A stretch of 64,000 nucleotides of DNA from Pseudofrancisella aestuarii (GTDB taxonomy: Bacteria; Pseudomonadota; Gammaproteobacteria; Francisellales; Francisellaceae), in NCBI RefSeq assembly GCF_003574475.2, contig NZ_QLIS02000003.1, positions 353,166-417,165 of the forward strand, written 5' to 3'. Shown here piece by piece: positions 25,883 through 34,101 of this stretch; the first letter of the stretch is position 1, and every line of letters begins with the position of its first letter. Under the pieces are notes generated by a model. That model was not told the DNA's origin. It was given only the letters and a program-made list of their open reading frames with translations, and did no database searches. The translations under genes were made by a program, and so were the position numbers.

Positions 25883-25968
25883 TATGCCAATAGTGCCATG
25901 TTTTATATGCCACTATATGCCATGCTATCTGTATGTATTGAATTATAAGGCTTAAAGATATGCCACTA
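25883..25968. repeat. Array of TATGCCA repeats
   Basis: TATGCCA occurs at 25883, 25906, 25916 and 25959, with a GTGCCA variant at 25893, most followed by CTA or ATA. Two of the complete copies are adjacent at 10-bp spacing (one DNA turn). They lie between the unknown 289-residue gene and alpA, the last copy running into the stop of the former. Probable regulator-binding sites. Confidence 0.55.
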
Positions 25969-26835
25969 TTTTATATTATAGTGACTCTTAATGAACTTGA
26001 TTAATACTCTAAAGTCGTCAGTATTGATTATTTTCTTATCTAAATAATTTTCTTTAAGCCATGGTTGTATGTGCTTGATAGATTGTGTAGCTTCTCCGTA
26101 TTTTTTGTAATCTTCACTGTTATTAAAAGCTAAAATGATATCATTGTATAGATTTAGAGATCTGCTCAATTGATAGTCATCATTTAATTGTTTATCAGTT
26201 ATTTCAATATGATTTTTAGTTATATAAGGCTCTAAATTTAATGCATCCTTAAATAAGGATATAAATTCAGAACTTTTAACATAGACGCATCCAAATTCCT
26301 CTATAAGAGGATACTTTGCAGCAAACTCTTCAAAAGGATTAATATAAAATAGTTCATTATCGCCATGAAAATTTTTCATCGCAATAGTATGAAGCTGATT
26401 ATTGTAGATAACTTTATGACATGCAATTTTAGGAATTTTGTAGCATCTTAGCAAATAAATTTCATAAAGCTCTAAACTCTGTTCCTCAATACTATCATAT
26501 GGGATTAGCTCTTTTGAGGAATCATTTTCTAGATAGCGACTTTCTGCATATTTATTCCAAAAAACCTCTTCATCTTTAAATTTAAGATGATAGTCTTTAC
26601 TTTCAAAGTAGCCCTCAGGGAAATTATCCAGATGTATATATTGTACATCAGAAATATACAGTTTTAAGTTTCCCTTTTTTTGATGGTAAAAAATTTCCTC
26701 TAAAATATCATGAAAGTCAAGATCTCCAAAGAAATGTATAATTTCATCAAGATTAATTTCTTCTTTCAATAAGATCAGTTTCTTCTTATCCAAACTACAC
26801 CCCCACAGTGTTCCCAATAACTTAAACACAGCCAA
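25966..26835 (-). CDS. Unknown island cargo protein (289 residues)
   Basis: No family recognised with confidence. The protein has an N-terminal part rich in aromatic and acidic residues, a middle segment, and a helical C-terminus (SIKHIQPWLKENYLDKK) similar in style to C-terminal helices found in many small-phage and island proteins. No membrane segment or catalytic motif is obvious. It lies between the ion channel (opposite strand) and the regulatory repeats, in the place where satellites carry accessory genes. The start could also be internal at LDKKKLILLKEE, but ATG at 26835 is the only ATG near the N-terminus. Confidence 0.55.
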   Translation of the reverse strand: MAVFKLLGTLWGCSLDKKKLILLKEEINLDEIIHFFGDLDFHDILEEIFYHQKKGNLKLYISDVQYIHLDNFPEGYFESKDYHLKFKDEEVFWNKYAESRYLENDSSKELIPYDSIEEQSLELYEIYLLRCYKIPKIACHKVIYNNQLHTIAMKNFHGDNELFYINPFEEFAAKYPLIEEFGCVYVKSSEFISLFKDALNLEPYITKNHIEITDKQLNDDYQLSRSLNLYNDIILAFNNSEDYKKYGEATQSIKHIQPWLKENYLDKKIINTDDFRVLIKFIKSHYNIK

Positions 26836-27033
26836 ACACTTGGGATATGTCTTTCGGTAGCGAGCCTAGACTGTGCTTAATTATTTAATAATAGCACTAT
26901 AGAGATTTAATTTGTAGAAGAGGGTTTTGTTGCTGCTGGGATAATTATTTTAATTAACTCGAGCGCCTATTTTAAGTATTATTAGATTATATTTTCTAAA
27001 TATACATATTAACTATGTTTTGGAGGCTGGCAT

Positions 27034-27723
27034 ATGAATAAAGAGAGAATTTATCAGTTCATTATTGTTTCATTAGTAATGCTAAATACTGTGACGCTTA
27101 TAGCTCAAATAGATATTGGAAATACGCTATTTCTTCATTATATAAATGTATCTTTCTCTTTACTGTTTTGTACTGAGTACAGTATCAGACTGATAGCCTC
27201 AAAGAGTAAAATAAAATTCGTTTTTAGTTTTTATAACATTATTGATTTCATAGCTATATTTATACCTCTAATCCTAGATATATTTGGAGTTAACTCTCAA
27301 CAGCTAATAGTTCTAAGATTGTTAAGAATATTTAAGATATTCCAGAACACAACTATACTCAATAGAATAGTAAGGGTATTAAAAAAAGTATACTTAGAGA
27401 TTCTTGTATCTTTCAGTTTAATGTTCGTAATATTAGTAATATCTTGTGTGATAATGTTTTATGCAGAACATGATGCACAGCCAGAAGTATTCTCAAGTAT
27501 ATCTAATACACTATGGTGGGGTATAGCAACTCTAACAACGGTTGGTTATGGTGACATGTATCCAATTACACTATTAGGTAAATTAGTAGCCTCTGGGCTA
27601 GCTATTCTTGGTATAGGTGTATTTGCAATACCAAGTGGTTTAATAGGGGCATCTTTTATAGATGAAATAAGAAGAGAAAGGGAAGAAAAAGAGAAGCAAG
27701 AACAAGAAAAATCTAAAAACTAA
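27034..27723 (+). CDS. Voltage-gated-type potassium channel (6-helix)
   Basis: A 229-residue ion-transport protein: helices S1-S4 in residues 1-110, with an arginine-bearing S4 LRLLRIFKI (94-102), then S5, a pore helix and the K+ selectivity filter TTVGYGD (168-174), and S6, ending in a charged coiled-coil tail (EIRREREEKEKQEQEKSKN). This is a KvAP-like tetrameric channel. GGAGG precedes the ATG. It is inside the island, facing the integrase with a 4-bp overlap of stops. Its benefit for the island is unclear; it could be host-beneficial cargo or a membrane-perturbing anti-phage effector (speculative). Confidence 0.85.
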   Translation: MNKERIYQFIIVSLVMLNTVTLIAQIDIGNTLFLHYINVSFSLLFCTEYSIRLIASKSKIKFVFSFYNIIDFIAIFIPLILDIFGVNSQQLIVLRLLRIFKIFQNTTILNRIVRVLKKVYLEILVSFSLMFVILVISCVIMFYAEHDAQPEVFSSISNTLWWGIATLTTVGYGDMYPITLLGKLVASGLAILGIGVFAIPSGLIGASFIDEIRREREEKEKQEQEKSKN

Positions 27724-28964
27724 CCCACATTATCTATCTTAGTAACATTAGAATTAACCCTTATATGATCTACATAATCAGCCCATAGCTGTAGCATTTC
27801 AGCCCTCTCTATTAAGAAGTCGTTCTTGTCGTATATCTCATCAATAGAGTTAGCTTTTGAATGGCTTAATATCATTCTTACAGCATCATCACACCAGTTG
27901 TATTTACTTCTGATGCTACTTATATAGGTCCTAGCTGACTTTCTAAAGCCATGAGTATGCTGTTTAGGTTTACTATTTCCATTGTAGCCTAGAGTTTCTC
28001 TTAGTGCCTTAGATAAGCTCTCTTTAGATATATATCTAGTGTTAGAGTTAGTAGAATGGAACACATGAGCATGACCACCATTGTATTCTTTTATTTCCAT
28101 TAGTAAGTCATAAGCTTGTTTACTTAATGGTTGTCTAAAATCTCTCTTCATCTTCATATCTTCTGCTTTAATAGATATAAAGTTGATTTCTTGACCATCT
28201 TGTTTAACTGACTTAATGTTTTCCCATTTTAACTCTACTATGTTTCTAGGTCTAAAGCCTACTAGTACAGCTAATCTTAAAGCCATAGATATATTATATT
28301 GTCCTTTATAAGTATCTATATCTCTTAGTAGTTCACTAAAATGATATTTGTCTTCTACAGGGTCTATAAATTCAAAGCCCTTAGTATCAGCCTTATCTAC
28401 TTTTATATCTCTAGCTACATTGTATTTAATTAATCCTTTACCAATAGCATAGTTAAATATGAGGTTAAATAAGTTCTTCATCTTGTTTTGATTACTAGGA
28501 GTATTACCCTCTAATACTTTAGCTATTTGATATGGCTCTATATCTTTAATATTTAGAGTCTTAAGCTTAGGTAGTATTAGTCTATTAAGTATAGATAGGT
28601 TTCTTTTGTATACTTCTTCACTATCCCAGCCATAAGGTTGAGTAGGGTGTCTACTTTCTATAGCCTTAGTAGCTAGGTTTAAGAATATATACTCATCTTG
28701 ATATTTTTGTTTCTCTCTTTCTATTTTAGGGTCTTTACCATTGGATAGTAGTTGTTTAGCTCTAAATGCTTCTTCTCTAGCAGCTTTTAAAGATATTGTA
28801 GGATAACTACCTAGAGGCTCCCATTTATTCTTATATCTAAATTGCCAAGTCTTGTTTCCTTTAGTATCGACTCTAATATATAAGCCATTACCATCACATA
28901 ATTTATAATCTTTGCCAGTTGCTTTTAAGCTCTGTAACTTTGATGTAGTAAGTTTTCCAGCCAT
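27720..28964 (-). CDS. int: P4-type tyrosine integrase
   Basis: A 414-residue site-specific recombinase of the P4/DUF4102 integrase group. The N-terminal arm-binding domain (LTTSKLQSLKATGKDYKLCD, 5-24) is followed by a core-binding domain and the catalytic domain with Arg238 (GFRPRN), HGFR (338-341), His368 in LSHSK and Tyr378 in EIYDK. It probably integrates and excises the island at the tmRNA 3' end, 130 bp from its start codon. Arm-type repeats CGTATACA lie directly at its promoter, so it may autoregulate. No good ribosome-binding site precedes the ATG, suggesting low expression. Confidence 0.93.
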   Translation of the reverse strand: MAGKLTTSKLQSLKATGKDYKLCDGNGLYIRVDTKGNKTWQFRYKNKWEPLGSYPTISLKAAREEAFRAKQLLSNGKDPKIEREKQKYQDEYIFLNLATKAIESRHPTQPYGWDSEEVYKRNLSILNRLILPKLKTLNIKDIEPYQIAKVLEGNTPSNQNKMKNLFNLIFNYAIGKGLIKYNVARDIKVDKADTKGFEFIDPVEDKYHFSELLRDIDTYKGQYNISMALRLAVLVGFRPRNIVELKWENIKSVKQDGQEINFISIKAEDMKMKRDFRQPLSKQAYDLLMEIKEYNGGHAHVFHSTNSNTRYISKESLSKALRETLGYNGNSKPKQHTHGFRKSARTYISSIRSKYNWCDDAVRMILSHSKANSIDEIYDKNDFLIERAEMLQLWADYVDHIRVNSNVTKIDNVG

Positions 28965-28969
28965 ATAGG

Positions 28970-29029
28970 TGTATACGAGAGTGAGAAATTAACTAAATTT
29001 TATATCTCGTATACAGTTTTGTATACACT
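28970..29029. repeat. Right integrase arm-type sites
   Basis: CGTATACA at 29008-29015 and TGTATACA at 29020-29027 are spaced 12 bp apart as at the left end, and an inverse copy TGTATACG lies at 28970-28977, forming an inverted pair (GTATACGAGA with TCTCGTATAC) over the integrase promoter. Probable integrase or AlpA binding sites. Confidence 0.6.
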
Positions 29030-29093
29030 TTTATGCGGGATTTCATGACATGATTTAGGACTACTTGGGACAATAAATCTTCTAAGAGGTTCT

Positions 29094-29147
29094 ATTTTAT
29101 TGGCTTTGTGGGTCTATTTGGGATGAGTTGGGATTTAAGTTTGGTGG
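29094..29147. repeat. Right attachment repeat (attR candidate) at the tmRNA 3' end
   Basis: A direct repeat of 18817-18870 (52 of 54 bases the same). Its last bases, TGGTGG, are the CCA end of the tmRNA gene on the minus strand, so the recombination core includes the tmRNA terminus plus about 48 bp beyond it. Confidence 0.88.
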
Positions 29148-29562
29148 AGGCGGCGGGATTTGAACCCGCGTCCATAAACTCTCTATCTTTGGATCTACAT
29201 GCTTAGACTAACTTATTTAAAAGTTTGACTTGACCTCTCCCCAGTTAGTCAGGGTAGAGGTAAGCGAGTCTGATATATACAGCTCTTACTCTCAGACGGA
29301 AGCAAAAACCGTCTTATGCAAAATATGAACAGATGTATAGATAAGTCCATAAGATAACTTATCATATCTGTGCGTATCTAGGTTATTAAGCTAGATTAAG
29401 CAGCTTTTGCAACAGCAGCAAAGTTGCTGTCGTTAGCTACTACGCGATTTGCTTTTTTATTGCCAGTTATTATTGGCATTTGTACTGTTATTTACGAGGT
29501 ACTGTACTTCCTCGACATGCACCTAGGACTTTGACATTCATGTCGAAACCATATTCGCCCCC
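29142..29562 (-). ncRNA. ssrA: Transfer-messenger RNA (tmRNA)
   Basis: tmRNA rescues stalled ribosomes with SmpB. The 5' end GGGGGCG pairs with CGCCTCC before the terminal A-CCA, the T-arm is GCGGGTTCAAATCCCGC, and the internal reading frame at 29399-29464 (stop TAA at 29396-29398) encodes a 22-residue tag starting GNKKANRV and ending AVAKAA. The 421-nt length is slightly above the usual 360-400. The 3' end overlaps the island attachment core and remains intact. Confidence 0.95.
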
Positions 29563-29606
29563 ATTTGGGTAGACATAGTCTATCTACTATAAAATATGAA
29601 GTCAAA

Positions 29607-30059
29607 CTATAAAAAAGCCAAAGCCCCATTTATTTCATCAAAATTAAATCCGTTATAGACAAGGTAATTAATAGCTTTTTGTTTAAGTTTTAGATCTTTC
29701 TGAAGTTTAGGGACATTTTTATATTTTTTATTTAAACATTTTTGACACTGATCAAACCAGTTAATCTCAAGAGTGTTTAAATATTCCTCTACTAGCTCTG
29801 CAGATAGACCTTTTTGATATATTGCTGTATTTACTATTCTTTTTTTTCCTCTGAGTTTTGCTACTTCACTTTGGATAAAAGAGTGAATAAATCTTTCATC
29901 AGAAAGCCATTTTCTATTTTCAAAATCATTTAATAAATCCTCTATTTCTTGATTTGAAATATTAGCTCTTTTATAGAGTTTATCAGTGAGTTGCTTTCGA
30001 GAATAATCTTGTTTAGATAGGAGATAAAGTATATATTGTCTTTCTTTAGATAAGCTCAT
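29607..30059 (-). CDS. recX: RecX regulatory protein
   Basis: RecX caps and inhibits RecA filaments. The 150-residue protein is made of the usual three-helix repeats, with [31 protein letters not shown] and [14 protein letters not shown] elements readable. I chose ATG 30059 (MSLSKERQY), which overlaps recA by 14 bp, the common recA-recX coupling; a start at 30125 would lie deep in recA. The final repeat is typical of the family. Confidence 0.85.
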   Translation of the reverse strand: MSLSKERQYILYLLSKQDYSRKQLTDKLYKRANISNQEIEDLLNDFENRKWLSDERFIHSFIQSEVAKLRGKKRIVNTAIYQKGLSAELVEEYLNTLEINWFDQCQKCLNKKYKNVPKLQKDLKLKQKAINYLVYNGFNFDEINGALAFL

Positions 30060-31089
30060 CTTGAGAGTTATTTTCTTTTTTATTTGAGTCTTTTTTTGCA
30101 TACTTTTGAGGTAAAAGTAGTTCAAGGACTGCTTTCTCTATCTCATCTCTTTCATCAGTATGCTCTTTTAGATAGTCTTTAGTTTTTTCTTTACCTTGAC
30201 CGATCTTTTTACCTTTATAACTATACCAGGCGCCAGATTTTTCAATAATATCGTGTTTTGCACCAAGGTCAACAAGCTCTGCTTCTAGAGATATACCCTC
30301 TCCATAAACTAACTCAAACTCAGCTTGTTTGAATGGGGGAGCAACTTTATTTTTTACTACTTTGACCTTTATTTCATTTCCAGATACTTCAGTACCATCT
30401 TTGATAGGGCTGCCTTTTCTCACCTCTAATCTTACAGAAGAGTAGAATTTTAGAGCATTACCACCAGTAGTTGTTTCAGGGTTGCCAAACATTACACCAA
30501 TTTTCATTCTTATTTGGTTAATAAACATAACCAAAGTATTTGAACGTTTAATATTAGCTGTTAGCTTTCTTAAAGCTTGGGACATAAGTCTAGCTTGTAG
30601 GCCCATATGAGAATCTCCCATATCACCTTCTATTTCAGCCTTAGGAGTAAGTGCAGCTACTGAATCTATAACAACAACATCAACACCACCAGAACGAACT
30701 AACATATCAGCTATTTCTAAAGCTTGTTCTCCAGTATCTGGTTGAGAAACAATAAGGTTTTCAATATCAACACCTAGTAAAGCTGCATATTTAGGATCTA
30801 AAGCATGTTCAGCATCTATAAAAGCAGCTGTTCCACCTTGTTTTTGACATTGGGCAATAGCTAATAATGTTAAAGTGGTTTTCCCAGATGATTCATGACC
30901 GTAAATCTCTATAACACGCCCTTTAGGATAGCCGCCGATACCAAGAGCAACATCAAGGCTAATTATTCCAGAAGGAATTACCTCTATATCTGTGCTAGCT
31001 TCTTGATCACCAAGTCTCATTACTGAGCCTTTACCAAATTGTTTTTCTATTTGTGATAAGGCTGATTTTAAAGCTTGTTCTTTACTCAT
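30046..31089 (-). CDS. recA: Recombinase RecA
   Basis: RecA forms filaments on single-strand DNA for strand exchange and LexA/phage repressor cleavage. The 347-residue protein shows Walker [10 protein letters not shown] (64-72), Walker [11 protein letters not shown], the loop motif [22 protein letters not shown], and a charged C-terminal tail ([16 protein letters not shown]). Its control of phage repressors would be relevant to the nearby satellite's induction. A LexA box upstream was not recognised. It precedes recX and follows secB with a 12-bp gap. Confidence 0.97.
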   Translation of the reverse strand: MSKEQALKSALSQIEKQFGKGSVMRLGDQEASTDIEVIPSGIISLDVALGIGGYPKGRVIEIYGHESSGKTTLTLLAIAQCQKQGGTAAFIDAEHALDPKYAALLGVDIENLIVSQPDTGEQALEIADMLVRSGGVDVVVIDSVAALTPKAEIEGDMGDSHMGLQARLMSQALRKLTANIKRSNTLVMFINQIRMKIGVMFGNPETTTGGNALKFYSSVRLEVRKGSPIKDGTEVSGNEIKVKVVKNKVAPPFKQAEFELVYGEGISLEAELVDLGAKHDIIEKSGAWYSYKGKKIGQGKEKTKDYLKEHTDERDEIEKAVLELLLPQKYAKKDSNKKENNSQDELI

Positions 31090-31101
31090 TCTTAAACCTT
31101 A

Positions 31102-31554
31102 TTAATGCTGTTTATTATCAGCTGTTTTTTTTAATGAATCTTGATACATAGCATCAAAGTTAACAGGAGAAAGACAAAGCTGAGGGAATCCTCCGCTAAT
31201 GACTAAGTCAGAAATAGCTTCTCTTGCATAGTGGTATAATATATTTGGACAGAAAGCATTTTTTGCATGTTCTAATTGCTCATTTGTCATATTCTGAACT
31301 GTAAAAATTCCTGCTTGTTTGACTTCACAGTTAAAAGCTTCTATTCCATTACTTTCTACATGAATTTCTAATGTTATTACAGTTTCATAAGTATTTTCTT
31401 CAGGAAGTTTAGAGGCAGAAACGTTTAAGTCTGTCTTTAATTGAGGTTTCCATTCCGACATCCAAATTTTATCAGCATTAGGAACTGAAAAAGAAGCATC
31501 TTTAACGTAAACTTTTTGTATTTGAAATTGTGGTAAATTATTATCATTACTCAT
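31102..31554 (-). CDS. secB: Protein-export chaperone SecB
   Basis: SecB holds precursor proteins unfolded and delivers them to SecA. The 150-residue protein has the family's [17 protein letters not shown] start, the acidic central strands, and the C-terminal [25 protein letters not shown] helix region, ending with an acidic/polar tail. The length is normal. It lies 10 bp downstream of the rhodanese-like gene, a linkage also seen in E. coli (yibN, grxC, secB). Confidence 0.93.
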   Translation of the reverse strand: MSNDNNLPQFQIQKVYVKDASFSVPNADKIWMSEWKPQLKTDLNVSASKLPEENTYETVITLEIHVESNGIEAFNCEVKQAGIFTVQNMTNEQLEHAKNAFCPNILYHYAREAISDLVISGGFPQLCLSPVNFDAMYQDSLKKTADNKQH

Positions 31555-31564
31555 AGTTTAATCC

Positions 31565-31996
31565 TTATTTATTTGCATCTTCAGATTTAACGGGGTAACC
31601 AGCTTGTAGCCAAGCACTAAAGCCACCCTTTAAAGAATATGCTTTTTCGAAGCCATCTTTACGAAGAATATTTCTTGTCTTATCTGAATGACTATTTCCA
31701 TAAATAACCACAGGCTTGTCTTTATGTTTGTGTAATTTCTTTAAACTCTCTTCTATTTTCTCAGAAGGTATATTTATAGCTCCGATAACATGAGCTTTTT
31801 TATAATCCTCAGGAGCTCTAACATCTAAGTAAACGCCTTTATGTTTATTAACTTCTGCTACTGCATTTTGCACACTTAAGCTAGTTTGACTATGTTTTGA
31901 CTGTGTTAATTCAAAAACTATATAGATAGCCAAAAGTAAAATAAATGACAAACAAAAAACTAAGTTTTGTGAAACAAAATAAGATAAATTTTCCAT
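31565..31996 (-). CDS. Membrane-anchored rhodanese-like protein (YibN-like), no catalytic Cys
   Basis: A 143-residue protein with one N-terminal membrane helix (about 11-30) and a rhodanese domain (VYLDVRAPEDYKKAHVIGAINIP, 55-77). The active-site loop reads VVIYGNSHSDKT, with Gly-Asn where the sulfur-carrying cysteine of rhodanese should be, so sulfurtransferase activity is unlikely. E. coli YibN also has an atypical loop. Neighbour secB strengthens the YibN comparison. Role unknown. Confidence 0.75.
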   Translation of the reverse strand: MENLSYFVSQNLVFCLSFILLLAIYIVFELTQSKHSQTSLSVQNAVAEVNKHKGVYLDVRAPEDYKKAHVIGAINIPSEKIEESLKKLHKHKDKPVVIYGNSHSDKTRNILRKDGFEKAYSLKGGFSAWLQAGYPVKSEDANK

Positions 31997-32018
31997 GTTT
32001 TATTATATATACATATTT

Positions 32019-32045
32019 AAAGCTATGTAGATTATACATAGCTTT
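32019..32045. terminator. Perfect 11-bp hairpin between skp and yibN-like genes
   Basis: AAAGCTATGTA pairs perfectly with TACATAGCTTT around loop GATTA. It lies after skp on the minus strand and before the rhodanese-like gene. The T-run after the stem is short, so this is a candidate terminator or processing stem. Confidence 0.5.
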
Positions 32046-32100
32046 AGGAATAAAAAAAAGTTAAAAGGGATTGTAGAAAAAAAGAAAGATTAATTAAAGA

Positions 32101-32640
32101 TTATTTCATTTTAGCAATGATGTCATTAGTAACATCTAGGCTATCTGCATTATATAAGCTCATTTCAGCAGGTAATATAGCATCTAAGTTTTTAGCTTTA
32201 GCTACATCTTGAGAAGCTTTAGTTAAAGAATCTTTAAACGCATCAGCATCATCACTAGCCATTTGTTGTACTTGACCCATTAAGTCTTGGTAATCTTTCA
32301 TAGCATTTTGTAAGTCTGCTTTAGCTTGAGCTTTATCTGCAGCTTCTTTTTGGTCAGCAGCTTGAGCATCTTTTGTATCGCCTTTAGCATTATCAGCTTC
32401 TACAGCATCTTTATCAGTCTCGTAAGCATTAATTTTTTCTTGAAGAGCTGTAATATTTTTCTTAAGGTTGTCCATTTGAGGCTTAAGCTTTTGCTCATCA
32501 GCAGTCACTTTAGCTTTACCTAAAGAAGACTTTTCAAAAATATCTTGAACATTAGCAAAACCTACGCCACCAGCAAGAGCTGAAGTTGCAGATAACATTA
32601 AACCACCAGCGATTATTGTACCCAAGATAGTTTTTTTCAT
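32101..32640 (-). CDS. skp: Periplasmic chaperone OmpH/Skp family
   Basis: A 179-residue exported protein, start ATG 32640 (MKKTILGTIIAGGLML) with a 24-residue signal peptide ending ALAGG, chosen over an ATG at 32679 because a signal peptide then starts at Met1. The mature protein has a beta start (VGFANVQDIFEKSSLGK) and a long coiled-coil of about 100 residues rich in Ala/Lys/Asp, the Skp tentacle. Skp escorts outer-membrane proteins across the periplasm. It is more acidic and longer than E. coli Skp (161 residues). Confidence 0.8.
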   Translation of the reverse strand: MKKTILGTIIAGGLMLSATSALAGGVGFANVQDIFEKSSLGKAKVTADEQKLKPQMDNLKKNITALQEKINAYETDKDAVEADNAKGDTKDAQAADQKEAADKAQAKADLQNAMKDYQDLMGQVQQMASDDADAFKDSLTKASQDVAKAKNLDAILPAEMSLYNADSLDVTNDIIAKMK

Positions 32641-32731
32641 AATTAAATTCCTTATTTGTTTATTAATTAGTGAAACCATATTACTATCGATTATAGCGAT
32701 GTTTTTCTGTGTTTCAATAGAATTTACCTTA

Positions 32732-33655
32732 TTATTTTAAGCTAACACCACTTTCAGACAAAGCCTTATAATATACACCATTACCTATTTTACTTGATAA
32801 GTTGGTGAAAAAATCTAAAGGCTGAGTGTAATCAATGATAGGCAAATCATCAAGCTTATTTCTTTTTAGTTCTGAAACAGAGGCAAATCCATCAATAAGT
32901 CCCAAATCTTTTGCTTCTATACCACTAAAAGGCTCACCAGAGAAAGTTGTTTCTAGAGATCTATCTTTTAATCTATCACCTCGAGATTTTTCAACAGCGT
33001 CCATAAATACTCGATGAGTTTGTTTTAATATTTTTTCAAATTCTTTCTTCTGTTCAGGATTTTGAGGCGTAAATGGATCTAAAAAGCCCTTATTTTTCCC
33101 AGCTGTATAAGTTCTTCTTTCTACACCTATTTTGTCCATAAGACCTGTAAATCCAAAGCCACTTCCAATAACACCAATAGAGCCTGTTATAGTCATTTTA
33201 TTTGTATAAATCTCTTTAGCACCTGTTGCGATATAGTAACCACCACTAGCACATAAATCAGTACAGACTGCATACATAGGGATATCTGGATGCTTTTCTT
33301 GTAAATATATCATATGGTTATATATGTCATCGGACTCAACAGGCGATCCTCCAGGGCTATTTATTTGAACGATAACTCCTTTTACATTACTGTTTTTATA
33401 AGCATTATCTAGGCTTTCTATAATTCTAGATGAATTAGCTTCTGAGTCTTCAGCAATTATTCCAGAAACTTTTATTAAGGCTATATGTGGAGATAGGTCA
33501 TCTGATTTGCTTAAAAAAGCCGATATTATAAAAAATATAACTACTAAAGCTATAATAATACGAGATATCAATCTCCATCGTCTTTTACTTTTTACATCTC
33601 TTATATGAACTTTAGCTAATTCTTCTAAAGTTTCATTGCTTATGTTATCTGCCAT
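32732..33655 (-). CDS. sppA: Signal peptide peptidase SppA, short form
   Basis: A 307-residue S49 peptidase. A cytoplasmic N-terminus, one membrane helix (about 31-47) and one protease domain are present, with the oxyanion loop INSPGGSP (98-105), nucleophile Ser137 in CASGGYY, and a lysine in TAGKNKG (185-190) at the general-base position. It corresponds to the half-length, homotetramer-forming SppA rather than the E. coli double-domain enzyme, and cleaves residual signal peptides in the inner membrane. It is monocistronic. Confidence 0.88.
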   Translation of the reverse strand: MADNISNETLEELAKVHIRDVKSKRRWRLISRIIIALVVIFFIISAFLSKSDDLSPHIALIKVSGIIAEDSEANSSRIIESLDNAYKNSNVKGVIVQINSPGGSPVESDDIYNHMIYLQEKHPDIPMYAVCTDLCASGGYYIATGAKEIYTNKMTITGSIGVIGSGFGFTGLMDKIGVERRTYTAGKNKGFLDPFTPQNPEQKKEFEKILKQTHRVFMDAVEKSRGDRLKDRSLETTFSGEPFSGIEAKDLGLIDGFASVSELKRNKLDDLPIIDYTQPLDFFTNLSSKIGNGVYYKALSESGVSLK

Positions 33656-33744
33656 TATTTTTGAGTTTTTGTTATGATATTTCTAAAAGCTATTTTAATA
33701 TTTTAATTAGTTAAAAACACCAAAATATTTCGGAGATTTTTGCA

Positions 33745-34101
33745 ATGAGTAAGTCACTAGATGAAAAAGCTGAAAAGCTTGGATTAAATAATATAAAAAG
33801 GCATATTTTTATTTGTTGTGACCAAGAGAGACAAAAGTGCTGTAAAGGTAAAGAGTCTTTAGAATCTTGGGAGTATTTGAAAAAGAGATTACAAGAATTA
33901 AAGCTTTCTCAGAATGGTAATGTATATCGTTCAAAAACTTATTGTTTAAGAGTTTGTCAAGATGGGCCTATAGCTGTAGTTCATCCTGATAATGTTTGGT
34001 ATCACTCTTGTACACCGAAGGTTTTGGAAAAAATAATACAAAAGCACCTAATAGGAGGTGAGATTGTAGAAAAATATGTTTTTAGTAAGCCTAAGGGATA
34101 A
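33745..34101 (+). CDS. Thioredoxin-like [2Fe-2S] ferredoxin
   Basis: A 118-residue protein with cysteines in the pattern typical of thioredoxin-fold [2Fe-2S] ferredoxins: [12 protein letters not shown] near the N-terminus, then CLRVCQDGP and YHSCTP. This fold carries electrons in nif-like and other systems. Its partner enzyme is unknown. It ends one base before the following HAD gene's start, so the two are co-transcribed. GGAG lies upstream of the ATG. Confidence 0.8.
   Translation: MSKSLDEKAEKLGLNNIKRHIFICCDQERQKCCKGKESLESWEYLKKRLQELKLSQNGNVYRSKTYCLRVCQDGPIAVVHPDNVWYHSCTPKVLEKIIQKHLIGGEIVEKYVFSKPKG

Noticed and set aside
18817..29147. A complete or defective prophage
   Set aside because: No large terminase, portal, capsid, full-length tail or lysis gene was seen; size and gene set suit a satellite better.
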